DNA of 64,000 bases from Ailanthus altissimus. Taxonomy: Eukaryota; Streptophyta; Magnoliopsida; Sapindales; Simaroubaceae. Each line of letters begins with the position of its first letter. The first letter of the stretch is position 1. Made by a program: the position numbers and the translations under genes. Shown one piece after another: positions 23,421 to 35,915 of this stretch. Location: assembly GCA_946807835.1 (NCBI GenBank), contig OX327693.1:12479501-12543500 (forward strand), in the 5' to 3' direction. Under the pieces are notes generated by a model that saw only the letters and a program-made list of their open reading frames with translations, was not told the origin of the DNA and did no database searches.

Positions 23421-24825
23421 AAAAAAAAATTATTTATAAAAATAAACACAGCAGAAGGCAGATCGTCTTGTTCATAATTACATATATAGAAATAAAAGAT
23501 TGCCTCAATTTCTACCTATGACAGATCTTGAATTGACTAGTTGTAATTTTCTCTACTATCCTTAATCTTCAAACTCAACACGTGTGAGCACGTGGATCTT
23601 TCTTAATCTCTAAAATCACTAATACCCAAATCTGAGAGAATTATATTAATTAAATTCTTTTTCCACGTAAGAATATGTAAAAGAATTTTTCTCTGTATGA
23701 TTTTTGTTTTTTTTTGGTATATTACTCCATACCTCCCATATATATAGGGATCTCCCTTGGGTATTTAGAATTTGATTAGGATTAAAAAATTAGAGTTTGA
23801 TTAGGATTTGAGCTAGTAAATGGACTGCAAGACTCATAGGCTTCTTAACTTTAACTTAAAAGGCCTAGCCTTTATTATCTCATAATATATCAATTCTTCT
23901 AAGTTAATCTCAGACTATTCTACTAAAAGTTAAGGGCTGTATTCTAGTAACTCATGTTATAAAATAAAAACTCATTTAATTAAAATTTCTTTTAATTAAA
24001 TTAGGCTTAATCTTCAGACCAATAATAACTACTTAATTGACCCTCTAATTGATGTCCATAATTAAAGTTAGGCCTTGAAAAAATGCCATGCCACTTTAAT
24101 TACTTATTTACCCATAAATCATTGAATGCTCTAATAATCACTTTTAATATGTCTATTTTTGTATATAAATTTACAAATAAATATTACTATTCAATAAATA
24201 ATTTATTGAATAAACTGTGGCCACATCTAATGATCAAGTACTGCAAACAGCTTAGGTGGATATTAATTATTAGATTCCATCTTGCAAATATATGTTCCTA
24301 CGACCCATAAAATTATATCTCCAAGCTATCGAGATTTTGACCATTTATTTGGATCTCACTCCGTGATAACTCAAAAGATACAATGCATGAATGTAAGTTC
24401 ATTACCTACTCAAGATTAAGATCAATTAAGCTTATTAAAGCTTTTATGAATTAAGATCTATGACATTTAATTAAACCAGATTGAAATTCACAGTAGTCCC
24501 GTTCAATGTAACATATACACTAGTTTTTCTACTTGAAGTCTCTACTTCAATGATCAAGGCAAATCATTCACTATAAGAAGTAGAAAAATTACAACCTTAC
24601 ATAATGAAATGCCCTTTTTCATTAATGGTTGTGAACTAGATATAATTCATAAAGAACTTGTGATCTATACCCTCTATATTAGCATCATATGCCTAATACA
24701 TAGATCACATACTTTATAAATATGGGCTCATCAATTTATGCTCAACTATATGTATAAAGAAACTTTATTAATCTAATAAAATATTATTATACATGGTTTA
24801 AGGGCATAAAATAACTAACAGTAAG
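23402..24825 (-). mobile_element. solo LTR with perfect gtaag target duplication
   Basis: The LTR runs 23,407-24,820, beginning TGTTGGTA and ending ATAACTAACA, and is flanked by gtaag at 23,402-23,406 and 24,821-24,825. No internal region or primer-binding site is present. On the minus strand a TATA-like ctatatatatggg lies about 335 bases before the end, leaving a sensible R-U5 length, so minus orientation is more likely. Confidence 0.85.
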
Positions 24826-25753
24826 AACATTTTAAAACCTAGTACCAGAACAATAACTCTCTACAAAACAGCTTAGCTTAAAATTGCTTCCCAATTAAGA
24901 TGTCTAAGAAAGAAAACGGAAGTCTTTTAAGATCTCGCACTTACATTATTTATAATTATTTTAACTATAATCTACCTAGTTTGAGGAGTACTGTTAGGCG
25001 ATTTCAAATACAATGTTACAAATTTTCAATTCTATATACAAGTTGTTTAAGTTATATATATATATATATATATAACTTGTTAATTATTCTTTTAATAGGT
25101 GTGTTAATTATTCTTCTCCTTGATAGACTTATATTGGCCAACTGATCATTCTTTCATTTTACTTCTATATTCCAAGGTGATGTAGTTTCAACTTCTTGTT
25201 GTTATTGTGGTTTCTTCTTCATGACAATATTACTTATAGCAGCTTTGTTTTATGCCTATTCATAGTTGTTCATTTTCACCTTCACTTAGTTTTTTTTTCT
25301 CGCTACTATAAATGATATGTATGCTAACTAGAATGAAATAAATTTTTTAAAATGAATTCTCTTATTTGTATTTCCTTTCTCTAAAAATTTCCTTCAGATT
25401 CATATAGTTGATTATATCAAGTGCTATATATGGAAAACAATGTGATAATGTGGGCACAATTAGCTTTATGCTCTTGGTATATGACTATTAGTTTGAAATT
25501 ACTATTCTCCCTTTTGGATTTTTAAGTTTTGTTTGTTTTTCTGGTGTATCATTTTGCATGAGACACCCAAAGAATCATGCCTTGGAAGATAAAAGCGAAA
25601 ATGTATTCAAAGAGGAAACTTGAAGACAGAGAGAAAGGAGAAAGGGAGAGTAAAAAAGCGAAAGAAGAGAGATGGAATCAAAAGTTAAATGTCTAATCTG
25701 TCATCATTGAAACCTATTCCTAATATCAAACAAAATCTAATAGAGTTGCAACT
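24826..25753. other. no gene seen
   Basis: AT-rich sequence with a (TA)n run at about 25,053-25,074. The 81-codon ORF at 24,900 runs through that repeat and has no family features. Confidence 0.5.
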
Positions 25754-25990
25754 TGTTAGAAAAATGCGTGTCGTAAGAGGGATATAATATAAGAATACTA
25801 ATTTGAATGTAGGAAGTTAAGGCGTGTTTAGTATTGCCCTTAAACTATTTTTACTCTAACAAGTAATGATAATTAAATATGCAAATGGGTTATAATAAGA
25901 TAGTTTCAGGATTTAATTACTTATGAGAAAGTATAAGGTACACATTAAATATACTTTTTTTGTACTACAAATATGAATCAAATCACCCAT
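25754..25990 (-). repeat. 3' LTR fragment of the copia element
   Basis: Starts TGTTAGAAAAATGCG on the plus strand and aligns with the U5 end of the right LTR at 30,341-30,545. Homology fades near 25,990. Confidence 0.75.
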
Positions 25991-26429
25991 AATTAAAGTA
26001 TAATTTAACTTATATGAATCTGTGCTCTTTCAAGCTATAAACCAATTCACTGATTAAGTAACCATATTTTACAAGAACTAGGTAAAATCAAGTGTCTATC
26101 AACTTTTATTCCTTTAGGTGTAAAATAGAGGATTAAATTATCAATAACTTATTTATATCTGCGGTTTGGCACTATTAATGGTCATGTACCTTCCTAGTTT
26201 CATGAGTGCATTAAAAGTAGCCTACTTAACTTTCATAAGAACTGACCAAATTTCACACTCATATAGATGACACTCCATCAAGCGTGTCCTGCAGGTTTAA
26301 CACACCACCCGATAAAGAGTTATGGAGTTCATTAAAAGACTAATTCACATTTTTTTACTATAGATGCACTACCTAGCCATGGGGAGGGACTCACAAATAA
26401 TTGATAGTATAACAAGTGACTTGTTCTTA

Positions 26430-28319
26430 CCTTTATATGCCTACTTCAATTAGATCTCCAATCACATAGGTAGGTTAATATCACTATTGCCTTATGCTCT
26501 AAATAGAAGTCTCATCCCTCTCGGAGTTTCTTCTTCTAATCTCTTATTTAGTGGCTTTATCAAAAGATCGACCAATTTCCTCATTGCCCTCATATAATTT
26601 ATGCTCACCACCCCAAATTCTAGCAGCTACTTAATAATGTCATATCGTAAACGAATATGTCTACTTTTTTCATTATAGATTTTACTCTTTACTCTAGCAA
26701 TCGCTGTTAGGCAATCACAATTTATAAAAATTATAGTAAGAGGGTGAATACTAATAGAAAGATCGCATATGAGTGTCCTTAACCACTCAGCCCCAAAACA
26801 AGCCTTTTCTAAGGCTACCAATTCTAATTCCATGGCAAATTGTGCTATACTAGTTTGTTTAGTGAATTTCTAACATATGGCTCCTCCACCCAAAGTGAAG
26901 ATATATCCACTAGTAAACTTAACCTTATTGGATTTAGATATCCAATTAGCATCACGATAACCTTCAATAACAGATTATGATCTATTATATGAGAATATAT
27001 AAGATTTAGTGCCTATTACATATTTTGCAACTCTATTTAAGGCACTCCAATGCTCTTTTCTTGGATTTTAAGTATACCTACTCAATCTCCCTACAGCATA
27101 TGCTATATTAAGCCTAGTAGTATTCATCAAATACATAAGATTATCAATGATTTGAGCATAACGATCCTAATTGTCACTATGTTTCATATTTTTCTGAAGT
27201 TTAACACTAGCGTCATAAAGTGTTACCACTTGTTTATATACTGTGTACCCAAACTTCTCAAGAAACTTCTCTACATAGTGTTCATGTGATAAAGTGAGAC
27301 CATTAAATATTCTCATAATATTTATCTCAAGTATTACATCAACTTCTCCCACATCTTTCATATCAAATACATTTAATAAAACCTCTTAGTCTCAATATTA
27401 CTTCTATACTATGACTGAATATAAATATATTATCCATATATAGACATATAATAATATATCTATTAATATCAAATATTTTATAGTACACATATTTATTAAA
27501 ATTATTTATCAAAAAACCATTTGATACAAGAGCATGGTCAAACTTTTTATGCCACTATTTTGTGCTTGTTTCAAGCCATATAAAGACTGGCCAACTTATA
27601 TACTTTATGCTTAGTACCAATACCAATAAAACTTTTAGGTTGTTCCATATAAAGCTTCTCTTCTAAATCACCATTTAGAAAGGTGGTTTTTACATCCATT
27701 TAGTGTATGAACAAATCATATATTACAGCCAATGCAATCAAAATTCTAATGAATGTAATTCTAGTTACAGGAGCATAAGTATCAAATTAATCTAAATCTT
27801 TCTTTTAAGTGAATCCTTTGGCAACCAATCTTCCCTTATACTTCTCAATAGTTCCATCAGCTCTCATCTTCTTTTAGAAGATCCATTTATAATCAATGAT
27901 TTTGGATCTCGGAGGTAAATCAACTAATTCTCATACATAATTATTCATGATAGAGTTGATTTCATTATTTATTGCCTCCCTCTATAAAGGAGCATCATGA
28001 GAAGTCATAACTTCACTAAAGTTCTTAAGGTCTTCTTCCATAAGAAAAGTATAGTAATCATTGCCAAAACTAGTAGCCTTTCTCATTCTTTTGCTTCTCC
28101 TAAATTCATTGTTAAAGCTTTCGGGAGAATCGACATTACCTTTACATTAGTTATAGTTTTATCTACATTGACTTTCTTAGGAAAGATAAACTCAAAGAAC
28201 TCTACATTTTTAGATTTTATTATATTGTTTGCATCAAACAACCCCATGGTATCCTCTAATACCAAGAATCTATATGCAATACTATTCTGGGAATAACCCA
28301 TGAATATACAATCAATCAT
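26430..28319 (-). pseudogene. copia pol remnant: integrase C-terminus, RT, RNase H
   Basis: 28,083-28,319 reads as the integrase C-terminal block CIFMGYSQNSIAYRF. RT blocks lie at about 27,540-27,990. Then comes DVILEINIMR at 27,310-27,350, the copia segment after the RT fingers. RNase H follows at 26,560-26,900: ELELVALEKACFGAEWLR, then NCDCLTAIARV and EKSRHIRLRYD. Between them, the degenerate [18 protein letters not shown] segment lies near 26,900. Multiple stops. Confidence 0.88.
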
Positions 28320-29067
28320 CTTAAGTCATATCCTTTTCTTTTTAGGATCAAGAATGAGAACCTTTGCTAAACACTCCCACACTTTGAGGTATGAAAGATT
28401 AAGAGCATAACCTTTCCATAACTCATAAGGTGTAATTTCTCCCACAAGTTCTATTTTGTATATAACAAGTAGTCAAAATTGTTTCCCCCCACAAGTTCAA
28501 AGTTGCCCCAGAATTAATTAATAAACAGTTCATTATATCCTTTAAAGTTCTATTTTTCCTTTCAGCCACTCCAGTAGATTCAGGTAAATATAGTGGTGTA
28601 ACTTTATGTATAATTCATTTATCCTCACAATAGGAACTAAACAATTTAAATACATACTCTCTTCCTCTACCAGTTTTTAATTTCTTAATTTTTCTACCAA
28701 GTTAATTTTTAACTTCTTATTTGTAGATTAAGAACTTATCATATGACTTACCTTTATTTTGAGAAAACATCAATAAAAGTTATGTAAAATCTTTTACCCC
28801 CTAGTCATGATATCTTTAAGATCACCAATTCACTATGAATTAAACCAAGCAACTCAATTTCTCTAAGAGTTATAGGTTTACAACTTTTCTTAGTTGACTT
28901 TCCTTCCACACATTTATATTAGATAGTAAGCTAACTCTTTTCATCTTTCTTAAATAATGATAATTCAAGTGACCTAGTCTATTATGCCATAAATTGAAAG
29001 ACTTAACAATATAAGTAAAAGAAACATCTTTATTCATTAAAATATCACATAGATTGAGCTTGAACAA
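28320..29067 (-). pseudogene. copia gag-pre-integrase and integrase core remnant
   Basis: 28,870-29,067 contains NLWHNRLGHLNYHYLRKMKR, the GAG_pre-integrase motif with its His-x-Arg-Leu-Gly-His. Decayed integrase core sequence follows to 28,320. Confidence 0.83.
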
Positions 29068-29640
29068 TTCATTGGAAGAATATCCCTTTTTCCAATGAAT
29101 GTCTCACCCTTGATTATTACAACTTTATCCATTTCAAATAAGACTTTTACATTTGCTTTCCCTAATATAAACTCATAAACAAGATTATATATAATATTGG
29201 GAATATTGAGAACATTATTCAACACAAGAGTCTTTTCCAAAGTAAGTTTAAGGAAAACCTTCTATTTCCCCACCACTGGTGCAAAATAAGAATCACCAAA
29301 ATATACTTGTTCATCTCTATCTCTTATAGAAACATACTTTTGGAAGGCACTCTTGTCTCCATATATATGTCTTATGGCTCCAAAGTCAATCACCCACTCT
29401 TTGTTGACACTTGCCACCATGTTCACCTATGAACAACTACTGCAGCAATAACATCTTCTCCTGCAACCAAGTTGGCTTTGGGAGTTTTTTTGTTTTTATA
29501 CTTATTTCTATGTTTACATTGATAAGAAAAATGACCACTCTTTTAACAAGCATAACATTTACCCTTTTTCTTGAATAAAGTTTTATGCTCTTTAAAATTA
29601 GTGTTGCTTGTGGAATCTTAATGCTTCCTATCATGATTAT
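29068..29640 (-). pseudogene. copia zinc knuckle and protease remnant
   Basis: The knuckle appears as C-Y-A-C, then KSGHF-SYQC, near 29,510-29,550. The protease begins near 29,405 with a W-V-I-D segment in which the usual DSG has become DFG. The block LVLNNVLNIPNIIYNLV at 29,180-29,230 is typical of the protease end. Confidence 0.8.
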
Positions 29641-30000
29641 CACCATTTATTAAATTAGCCTTAAAAATTAAGTCTTTGGCCTTCTCTAAGTTCTCCCTTT
29701 GGAGATTCTTTTCTTCTATTCTAATGTGCATAATATAATCTTTCAAAGTTAAATTCTTCCTTTTATGTTTATTACTTTTCTTATAATCCTTCTAAAATTG
29801 AGCCAACTTTTTAATTAAGCAACTAACAATAAAAGGTTAAAGGAGAACAATGTTTTCATTTTTCAAGTCATTTAGTAAGAGATGAAAATCATGAATCTAT
29901 ATAGGGATCTATTTTTTCTCAAACATTTTGAAGTTTAGGAAATTCGCTATAACATAATTTTGGACATCAGCATCTTCTATATCTTTTTTTTTTTCTTAAG

Positions 30001-30312
30001 CTATACCCATAATTCATATGCATCCTTATATATGGCGTATACATCATATAATTCATTTGATAATGTGTGAAGAATGATGTTATAGCATACCTTGTTTACC
30101 TTACTCCATTTAGGGAACTCTTCCTTGTAATTTTCTACAGTATCCTCAAAAGAATAGGTGGTGAGATATTCGGGCAGACCCATCACATCAAGAGTATCAA
30201 ACACTGAGTCTTGCCATCTTTTGAAATGCCTCTTATCAAATGGTGGAATCTTTGTAGCCTCTGAAAGAGATTTAGCAATAGCTAACAACGATGAATCACT
30301 TGTAGCATCCAT
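30001..30312 (-). pseudogene. copia gag N-terminal remnant
   Basis: A 103-codon open stretch starts MDATSDSSLLAIAK and contains KRHFKRWQDSVFDTL, the capsid segment of copia gag (UBN2-like), then YNIILHTLSNELYDVY. The start lies only about 30 bases inside the LTR edge. The frame is lost at about 30,000, within a T-rich run. Confidence 0.85.
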
Positions 30313-30340
30313 ATGTTTATGACTAAAAATAGTTTAAGAT

Positions 30341-31050
30341 TGTTATAAGAATATGTGCTATAGGATGGATATAACACAAGAATACTAATTTGAATGTAGG
30401 AAGTCAAGACGTGCTTAGCATTGTCCTTAAGCTATTTTACCCCTACAATTAATGATAATTAAATGTGCAAATGGGTTATATGGTAGAATATTTTCAGTAT
30501 TTAATGACTTATGAAAAAGTATAAGGTGCAAACTAAATATACTTTGTTTGGACTATAAGTGTTTACTTTGATAATAGTTGATAAAAGAGAAAATGAGAAT
30601 AAAAAATTGAGATGAGAAGTTCAACCTTTAATCCAAATGTGCCTGCAGTATTTATAGAGTTATAGGTGTCCCTCTAGAGAAGACACAACACCTCTTTGAA
30701 AGATCACATCAATTGAAAGGGCAAGTGACTCTTTAAAGAGTCACTTTTCCAGCTCTAGGCACCGCGGCACTCATTAATGTTTAGTTTGAGCACCAACCTG
30801 ATTGAGTGCCCAAGGGCCAGTGCCACAGCATCTAGTCTAGAGACTGAAGCTTCATGGTGCTCCTAGTTTAACACCGCTGTGCCTAGTCTAGAGACTAGAG
30901 TGCCGCAGTGCCCATTCCCAATGCCCAAGCCTCTTATAGTTTGGATGTTTCCCCTTTGAACTCTTTCTTTTCTCGACTCTTTCTCTCTACTTTAATGCTT
31001 AATTTTACACTTATTTATTTGAATTATACTATCAAATACCAACACAACTT
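30341..31050 (-). repeat. 5' LTR of the copia element
   Basis: Plus-strand left edge TGTTATAAGAATATG at 30,341. On the minus strand a TATA-like ctataaata lies at about 30,650. A GC-richer tract at 30,690-30,930 repeats tctagagact and tgccgcagtgcc-like motifs. The right limit near 31,045 (ccaaca) is an estimate. Confidence 0.65.
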
Positions 31051-31156
31051 TCATTATGTAGGAATTCTTGCTTCAAGCCTTTTTCTGGATATCAATGAAT
31101 TAAAATTTTCAGGGTAACTAGTTCATAAGTTACTATTGATACATGTACGATTAACA

Positions 31157-31650
31157 GAATATGTAAATGTACTTCAAGATTAAAGAGGTTGAATGTAGGT
31201 TTTCTATGATGGAATATGCCATGATCATCGAAATGAACTATGGACCAACAACTAAACTTGTTGGGAAATGAAGTTGTGGGTGGTAGTATAAACAATTTGT
31301 TCCTAGGTAGTCACAATAAAGGCATCACAAGTGACTTAGGTGATGCTTTCATGCAATCAAGGTCAGACAATAATATAATAAAGATGAAGTTGATCATGTT
31401 ATATTTTCTAAAGGTCATAAAGCTTAGTAAGAAGTACAATAATAAAACTTATAAAGATTACACATTTGTAATAGATAGTTATAATGAGTTTAATAATTGA
31501 CCTTAAGATAGTGTTTACTTTAAGGTCTCTAAGAAATCTATAAAGAAAAATGCAATTAAAGGTAGAGAGAATAGACTCGAGGGCTTACAATCAAATGAGG
31601 AGACATACAATGTCTATGGCTTTTTGTTAGTTCTACAAGCAAAAATGATA
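31157..31650 (+). pseudogene. second DUF1985-like domain remnant
   Basis: Plus-strand frames read RFSMMEYAMIIEMNYGP at about 31,190-31,240, LIMLYFLKVIKLSKK near 31,393-31,437, DSYNEFNN-stop-P near 31,476, and NVYGFLLVLQ at about 31,610. The order matches DUF1985 domains linked to Ulp1-carrying MULEs, as at 16,770. It is probably a fragment of another such element; no Ulp1 or transposase part was recognised nearby. Confidence 0.6.
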
Positions 31651-32457
31651 CTATATATTTAAATATTAGTTTCATATTACCATCTTACTTCTAAAAATTT
31701 TCTTCACATCTGTGGACATACGAGGCTATTTCCTTTGTTGTACAGAAGTTTACAACCTAATTCGTGCAAGTAAAGGATCCTTGTTTATCAAATTGATAAA
31801 GCAACTTCTGATATTTCAACTAGTGCCTTAAATATTCCAACAAAATAAGGTATGTTTAGCACATCATATAAATGTGCTTTTTATGGAGCACGTAAGTTCT
31901 TACCCTAATAATGAATACTCTATCTAAGTCAATATATCAAAGGAATTCATTTGTATGTTATAAGATGAGGGATCATAGAAATATATAAATTGGTTTCATA
32001 ATCATTTGTGGACTAAAGTGTATGAAAAATATGGAATTTTTTGTAGGGATGACTCTGAGAGCCGAGCTATAGAAGCTAATGATGAAATTAGAACACCAAA
32101 CCATGAATACTAAATAATGAACATGATAACTTTGTTGATGTCAATCATATAGGTGTGCATTATGGCAATATATATTATAATACATATGTTTCACATACCT
32201 TGCATACAACTTAATCACCGCCAACATTAGCCTAATGCTACCACAAAAATAAGTAAATACGAAGCGAACTCTAAATTTGTAAGTTAACAAAATCTTCTAA
32301 GTCTATTGTCTAAAATATTTGCATTTAACTACTTTATTATCTAAATATTTAAACTATTCAAACCCCTTAAACTCCTACCAAAGATCAAGTTTCTTTGGTT
32401 GAGGCAAGCATCGATAACCTTAATATATAAGTTAAAAAAACTTGAAGAAAAGGTTAA
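31651..32457. other. no gene seen; possible continuation of the MULE remnant
   Basis: AT-rich with short, unrelated open stretches; no recognisable domain. Confidence 0.4.
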
Positions 32458-32553
32458 TATTAAGGAAGCAAACAAAGTTCTATATTGGTAAGAAATGGGG
32501 AGGATCGTGGGTATATAAGAAGTGAATTATATCTTTATTAGTATGAAGCCTTT

Positions 32554-34866
32554 TGTTGGGATTTGTACTCACATGCCATCTTATTATTATATTAATATTT
32601 TATTTTATAGCATTTATACAGTACATTACTTGTTAAATCGCTAATTACGATTATTAAATGGTTCAATGCTTGTAACCCTACAGATATTATATGATCTGAA
32701 AGAGTTCAAATTTGGTCTAAAGAAGTTTAGATCAATGCTAAGAGTTAGCATCACTGAAAAACTATAAATGCTAAAGAGTTAGGATGTTATAATAATTAGT
32801 GAAGTCTAAAAGTTAGAACCTTATTTGTAACGATATATAGACCTGAGAGTACACTAATAATAACATAATTGCAAGAGTTGTAATAGGTGCTAAGAAATGT
32901 TATTATGTGAGTCTATTCAAAATTATGTGCTCCTGGTCTTAATTCATAGATACAGGTCTGTCAGCGAAATACGTTTTTATAGACCAGTGTATATTATACC
33001 TAAATGGTCTAGATGGCTGTTCTTAATTGACTATGGGCTTATTGAAAGTTCGTATAGTATACAGGTATTCAATAAGAACTAAATACTGAATAGACTCAAC
33101 GAGGACCCCAATAGACATCCCATGAGGCCATCAATGGAAGGTCCTCTCGAGTTAAGTAGTATACGTGATCCTTTGACCTGAGTACCACAGTGGGCTTGTA
33201 AGTGATTCATCATACTTTAGTTTCACACATGTCATAGACCTTTCATGGTGTGACCGCTGGGCATAGTCCGATGCTTTATGGAGTTTAGTGTGTACAAATA
33301 TAGAATCCGTCAACTCACATGGATGAGTTATATATATTCAAATGCTCAGAGACTTTATTTTGAAAAGTCTTATGGCCATAAGCAACAAACCCAAAAAAAA
33401 AGTTTCTCACAGGGTTAAACAATATTGCAAAAGTGTTTGCATGTATTATTTGTCAAGATACGTGTGTGGAGATAAGCTCATGGATAAGTATATAGATATT
33501 TGACGGTAGTGATCTATATCTCCACTCTCTCAAGATATGATTGGCGGAAGGATTATATATATACACTATGACCTCAACTTGTATGGTCAACTGTACTGAT
33601 TTGTAATAGTCGTGACGTGTATGTGGGGCATCAATCTCAGACTCAAAGAATAGTTCTGTTTGACAAATCAGAAGTGGACCTAGAGAGTCCCGCAATATAA
33701 AGTGTACTCATTGTGTACTGAAGCAGCGTATCAGATTGAATAGTTCGATCTAGAAAATTCTAACAGACCGAACATTTACTTGGGTCTCCCCCGATCATGC
33801 ATGTGTCAAGACTTAAGAGTTAAGTACATCAATTAGTTAACAATTAGTTGTTAACCAATGGGATGTTGACACATGACACATTGGTCAACATCCCATTGTG
33901 GACCAATTATTGTTTGACTTAGAAATTACTAAAATGACCTTATTTGTTGGACAAATAATATCATTATTTTATTTATTAAAATGTTTATTGAATAAAATAA
34001 TAATAATAATATATGATATTATTATTTAAATCAAAATCAAACAATTCATTTTTTATTTAAATTGGCATGTATTTTTACCATGATTTAATATGATTAAATT
34101 ATTTATTTAATATTAATTAAATGATATAATAAGTATAAATATATGGCAGTTGCAAATGATAGGCCTTAACATGTTTCTTACTAATGAGAAAGTGTTTCTC
34201 ATTTGGTCTAGATTTAGGCCAAGTTCATTTAAATGATTTTTTATTTTATTTTGTTTTTATTTAGTTTATTGTAAATAATAATAAATAAAATACTATTGGC
34301 AAACATTGACCAAGATAATGAAGACCATTATTCAATTAAAATAGGACAAGTGTTGTCCATTGAGAGGAAAAAACAAAAACAACTTATTAACAACTATTGA
34401 TAACTCATTTGGAGTTGTAAGATACAGTTTAAGGCATTTTAGAGGGACAAGGGTGAGATTTTGGCTAAGTGTTGAGAGCACAAAAATACATTTCTTCCAT
34501 TTTTCTTCCATTTTAGGCCACCTATACTACAAGGTAGAAATAAGGATTCAATGGTTGAATTCTTTGCTGAAAAACCTACTATTCTAGCTTCCTCAAACCC
34601 ATCGTGTTGAGGAATTAGAATTATAAACGAGTTGCTTCAAGACGGATACTCCAATTCGACCAAAAACCAAAGGCTTGTCAAGGTAATAAATTCTCAATCT
34701 TTATGTAGTTTACATTTATAAGATAACATGTAAAAATTATTTGTGCTTATCATTTGGAAATTAGTATTCTGCTCATCTGCTGCGCATATATGTATGTGAT
34801 ATATATGCATATTTAAATGATAGACACAACTCACATGCATACACCCTAAATTTAAAATCACTCACA
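32554..34866 (+). mobile_element. 2.3-kb solo LTR inserted in the TRIM LTR
   Basis: Begins TGTTGGGATTTG and ends ACTCACA, with ccttt before and ttttt after, a plausible decayed 5-bp duplication. The TRIM LTR sequence resumes correctly on both sides. It aligns in the same orientation with 57,807-60,259, for example gaaatgttattatg, tgacaaatc and ggatgttgacac. Confidence 0.82.
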
Positions 34867-34972
34867 TTTTTTAGTAGAGTGTAAAAGCAAAATTATGAAG
34901 GCCTAAGTCCAAAGTGGACAATATCAAATCATATCATGTAGAGATAAGTGTGTTTTGTTAGGCTCCTAACAG

Positions 34973-34984
34973 TGGTATCAAAGC
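34973..34984 (+). other. primer-binding site of the TRIM
   Basis: tggtatcaaagc, one base after the LTR end ctaaca, resembles the complement of the initiator-Met tRNA 3' end used by many plant LTR elements. Confidence 0.75.
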
Positions 34985-35506
34985 CATGGCCCAGAGTTAG
35001 CCATGTGAAAGAGATCCTTAATGCCGAACGAAAAGGTGGTGAGCATAATAAACCTCGATTTGCTTGCAAAAAGATCCATGATTAAACTTTATGGACATAC
35101 AGCAGTATGCTCCAGGCTTCAAATAAGAAGTGTCAACGATGACATGCTCTTGCTTCACATATGGCGTGTCAGCCAACACAATGATGAGGAGTTGACTTAA
35201 TAGAACGGGCTCTCAAAGTAGGCGGTACTCTGGTGCTTCACTAGTTAAACTCTATAGATAGGTGGTGGTATGCTTCGAGCTTAACGTAAAGTGTGTCAAC
35301 CAACGTTGTAATGAGGAGTTGACTTGATAGAGTGGACTCTCAAAGTAGGTGGTACTCTGATATTTCACGTAAGACATGTGGAAGTAATACAATAAAGATG
35401 AGTAGCAGAATATTGGGAGTGAGATCTTTCTATGTGAAAAATAAACATATGGGATACTGTTTGAGGAGAGACTGTATGTGGTCCTTTGTTCAAGGGATGG
35501 GAGGAT

Positions 35507-35915
35507 TGTTAAAGAAGTAAATAAAGTCCTATATTGGTAAGAAATTGGAGGATCGTGAATATATAAAGAGTGAAGTAAATCTCCATTGGTAAAAGGTGTT
35601 TTGGGTAGAGCTCAAGAGCAAAGATTGTAAAGGAAGCAAACAAAATCTCACATTAACAAGAAATGGGAATATGAATATATAAGGAGAAAACTAAATCTCC
35701 ATTTGTCTAAAGCCTTTTAAGTAGAGTTCAAAAACAAAGATTATTAAAGAAGTAAACAAAATCTTACATTAACAAAAAATAAAAATAATCATAAATATAT
35801 AAAGAATGAACTATATCTTCATTCGTATAAAATTTTTTAAGTAGAATTTAAGAATAAAATTATAAAAATTTAAATTTAAAATAAATAATATCATATTAAT
35901 ATAAAAATATGTGTG
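35507..35915 (+). repeat. LTR2 of the TRIM with a triplicated promoter-like unit
   Basis: A unit of about 119 bases starts at 35,507, 35,626 and 35,742. Each copy has aag(a/g)aa(g)caaa near its start, then an atatata TATA-like motif, then taaatctccat or a variant. LTR1 has one copy. Only the third unit runs on into the remaining LTR sequence. Confidence 0.85.

Larger units (their letters stand above)
25754..31050 (-). mobile_element. Ty1/copia retrotransposon, decayed
   Basis: On the minus strand: 5' LTR (from about 31,050 down to 30,341), gag, zinc knuckle, protease, pre-integrase, integrase, RT, RNase H, 3' untranslated part, and 3' LTR remnant ending at 25,754. Copia gene order is clear. 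The LTRs share about 230 bases (25,754-25,985 against 30,341-30,545), for example aagaatactaatttgaatgt. Confidence 0.9.
32458..35915 (+). mobile_element. TRIM-like miniature LTR element, interrupted
   Basis: LTR1 is in two parts, 32,458-32,553 and 34,867-34,971, about 200 bases in all. A primer-binding site tggtatcaaagc (34,973-34,984) follows after one base. The internal region (34,985-35,506) is about 0.5 kb and non-coding. LTR2 is 35,507-about 35,915. Short LTRs, a short gene-free interior and an intact-looking primer site define a TRIM. The interior holds two copies of a gaggagttgactt / ctcaaagtagg / ggtactctg block. Confidence 0.78.

Noticed and set aside
28083..28296. ORFs on both strands over the same stretch
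   Set aside because: The minus strand is a recognisable copia integrase end; the plus-strand 99-codon ORF at 27,997 is its shadow.
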